Shown piece by piece: positions 12,636-13,131 of a DNA stretch of 13,131 bases. The notes beneath the pieces are model-generated. The model searched no databases. It saw nothing but the letters and a program-made list of their open reading frames with translations, and was not told the origin of the DNA. This DNA is from CAZVRZ01 sp964629965. Lineage in GTDB: Bacteria > Chloroflexota > Anaerolineae > Anaerolineales > UBA4823. The stretch spans positions 1-13,131 of the forward strand of contig CAZVRZ010000143.1 of assembly GCA_964629965.1 (NCBI GenBank). Reading direction: 5' to 3'. Within the stretch, counting starts at the first letter, position 1. The number at the start of each line of letters is the position of its first letter. Both the position numbers and the translations under genes were made by a program.

Positions 12636-13131
12636 CCAACCGCGCTGTGCTGCCGCAGCGATCGCAGCTGCCCGCGAATCCACCCCCAGTTTGTTATAAA
12701 TACTTGCCAGGTGCGCTTTTACCGTCCTCTCGCTGATTCCGAGATGTAGGGCAACCTCTTTGCTGCGCTCCCCCCGGGCCACAGCTGCCAGGATTTCATG
12801 TTCTCGCGCGGTGAGTTCCAAACCGTCCGCTGCCTTGGCGCTGCCTGGATCGTTTGCTTTTGTGATCACCCTGGTCATGAACTCGGGGCTGAGTAAGACC
12901 TCGCCGCGGGCCGCGGCCCGCAATGTGTTGAACAGGGTTTGACGATCGACATCCTTGAGCAAGAAGCCCCGTGCTCCGGCGCGCAAACCATTCAGCATAA
13001 GCCTATCTTCATTATAGGTTGTTAGTATCACCACCGCAATCTGTGGCATTTGCAAGCGCAGTTGTTCAATGGCTTGCAAGCCGTCCATGCCGGGCATATT
13101 GGCGTCGACGAGGGCCAGGGCGAAGCTCCCG
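12600..13131 (-). CDS. NarL/FixJ-type response regulator (5' end beyond the window)
   Basis: The frame stays open through the right edge, so the true N-terminus is missing; an internal ATG at 13097 is not the start. The first visible residues, LALVDANMPGMDG, hold the phosphoacceptor Asp of the receiver. VVILTTYNED supplies the Thr and GFLLKD the conserved Lys. After a linker rich in Ala/Asp/Gly comes a LuxR-type DNA-binding helix-turn-helix, LTAREHEILAAVARGERSKE to TVKAHLASIYNKLGV. It is thus a two-component transcription factor, whose kinase would be expected just outside the window to the right. The C-terminal HSTDVV and stop (TGA at 12600-12602) lie within the end of the convergent phosphatase gene. 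It is not obviously linked to the kinases at 4354-8179, which lie far away and on the other strand. Confidence 0.92.
   Translation of the reverse strand, partial: GSFALALVDANMPGMDGLQAIEQLRLQMPQIAVVILTTYNEDRLMLNGLRAGARGFLLKDVDRQTLFNTLRAAARGEVLLSPEFMTRVITKANDPGSAKAADGLELTAREHEILAAVARGERSKEVALHLGISERTVKAHLASIYNKLGVDSRAAAIAAAAQRGWLRIDDHSTDVV

Noticed and set aside
12760..12942. 60-codon plus-strand open frame
   Set aside because: It is antisense to the HTH and linker of the response regulator and has no recognisable content.

Overview
This looks like a bacterial chromosome segment, probably from Chloroflexota (Anaerolineae-like). That is an inference from gene style: a lipoprotein with a Thr/Pro/Ser-rich linker after its lipobox, hybrid kinases carrying a particular C-terminal tail, and moderate GC. 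No rRNA or marker gene is present to prove it. I see no tRNA, rRNA or CRISPR array.

Layout. (1) 10-1646, minus strand: a compact three-gene unit in the order ribbon-helix-helix/DUF433 regulator, unrecognised 99-aa protein, ArdC/ImmA-like zinc peptidase. It has a near-consensus promoter whose spacer holds a perfect 16-bp palindrome. (2) 1772-2298: the 5' end of an ISAs1-family insertion sequence. The transposase is cut off just after its first DGK motif, at a perfect 36-bp palindrome, and its leader can fold to hide its ribosome binding site. (3) 2531-4187, plus: an aminoglycoside-phosphotransferase-fold kinase and a RimJ/RimL-type GNAT acetyltransferase, followed by a likely terminator. (4) 4354-8518, plus: a signalling operon made of a soluble receiver-histidine kinase, a membrane GAF hybrid histidine kinase and a very acidic 106-aa protein of unknown function. 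No DNA-binding output regulator is in the operon. (5) 8536-11670, plus: a vitamin B12 uptake operon (binding lipoprotein, permease, ATPase). A cobalamin riboswitch and a terminator sit in front of it, and an imperfect terminator hairpin follows it. (6) 11811-12635, plus: a PP2C-type Ser/Thr phosphatase, meeting tail to tail (36-bp overlap) a NarL/LuxR-type response regulator on the minus strand that runs off the right edge.

How it works together: the B12 operon should be switched off by cobalamin through its leader. The kinase operon looks like a phosphorelay input module whose output lies elsewhere. The left-hand unit has the architecture of an autoregulated toxin-antitoxin or protease-derepressed module, but with an unrecognised middle gene, and is the best candidate here for something undescribed.
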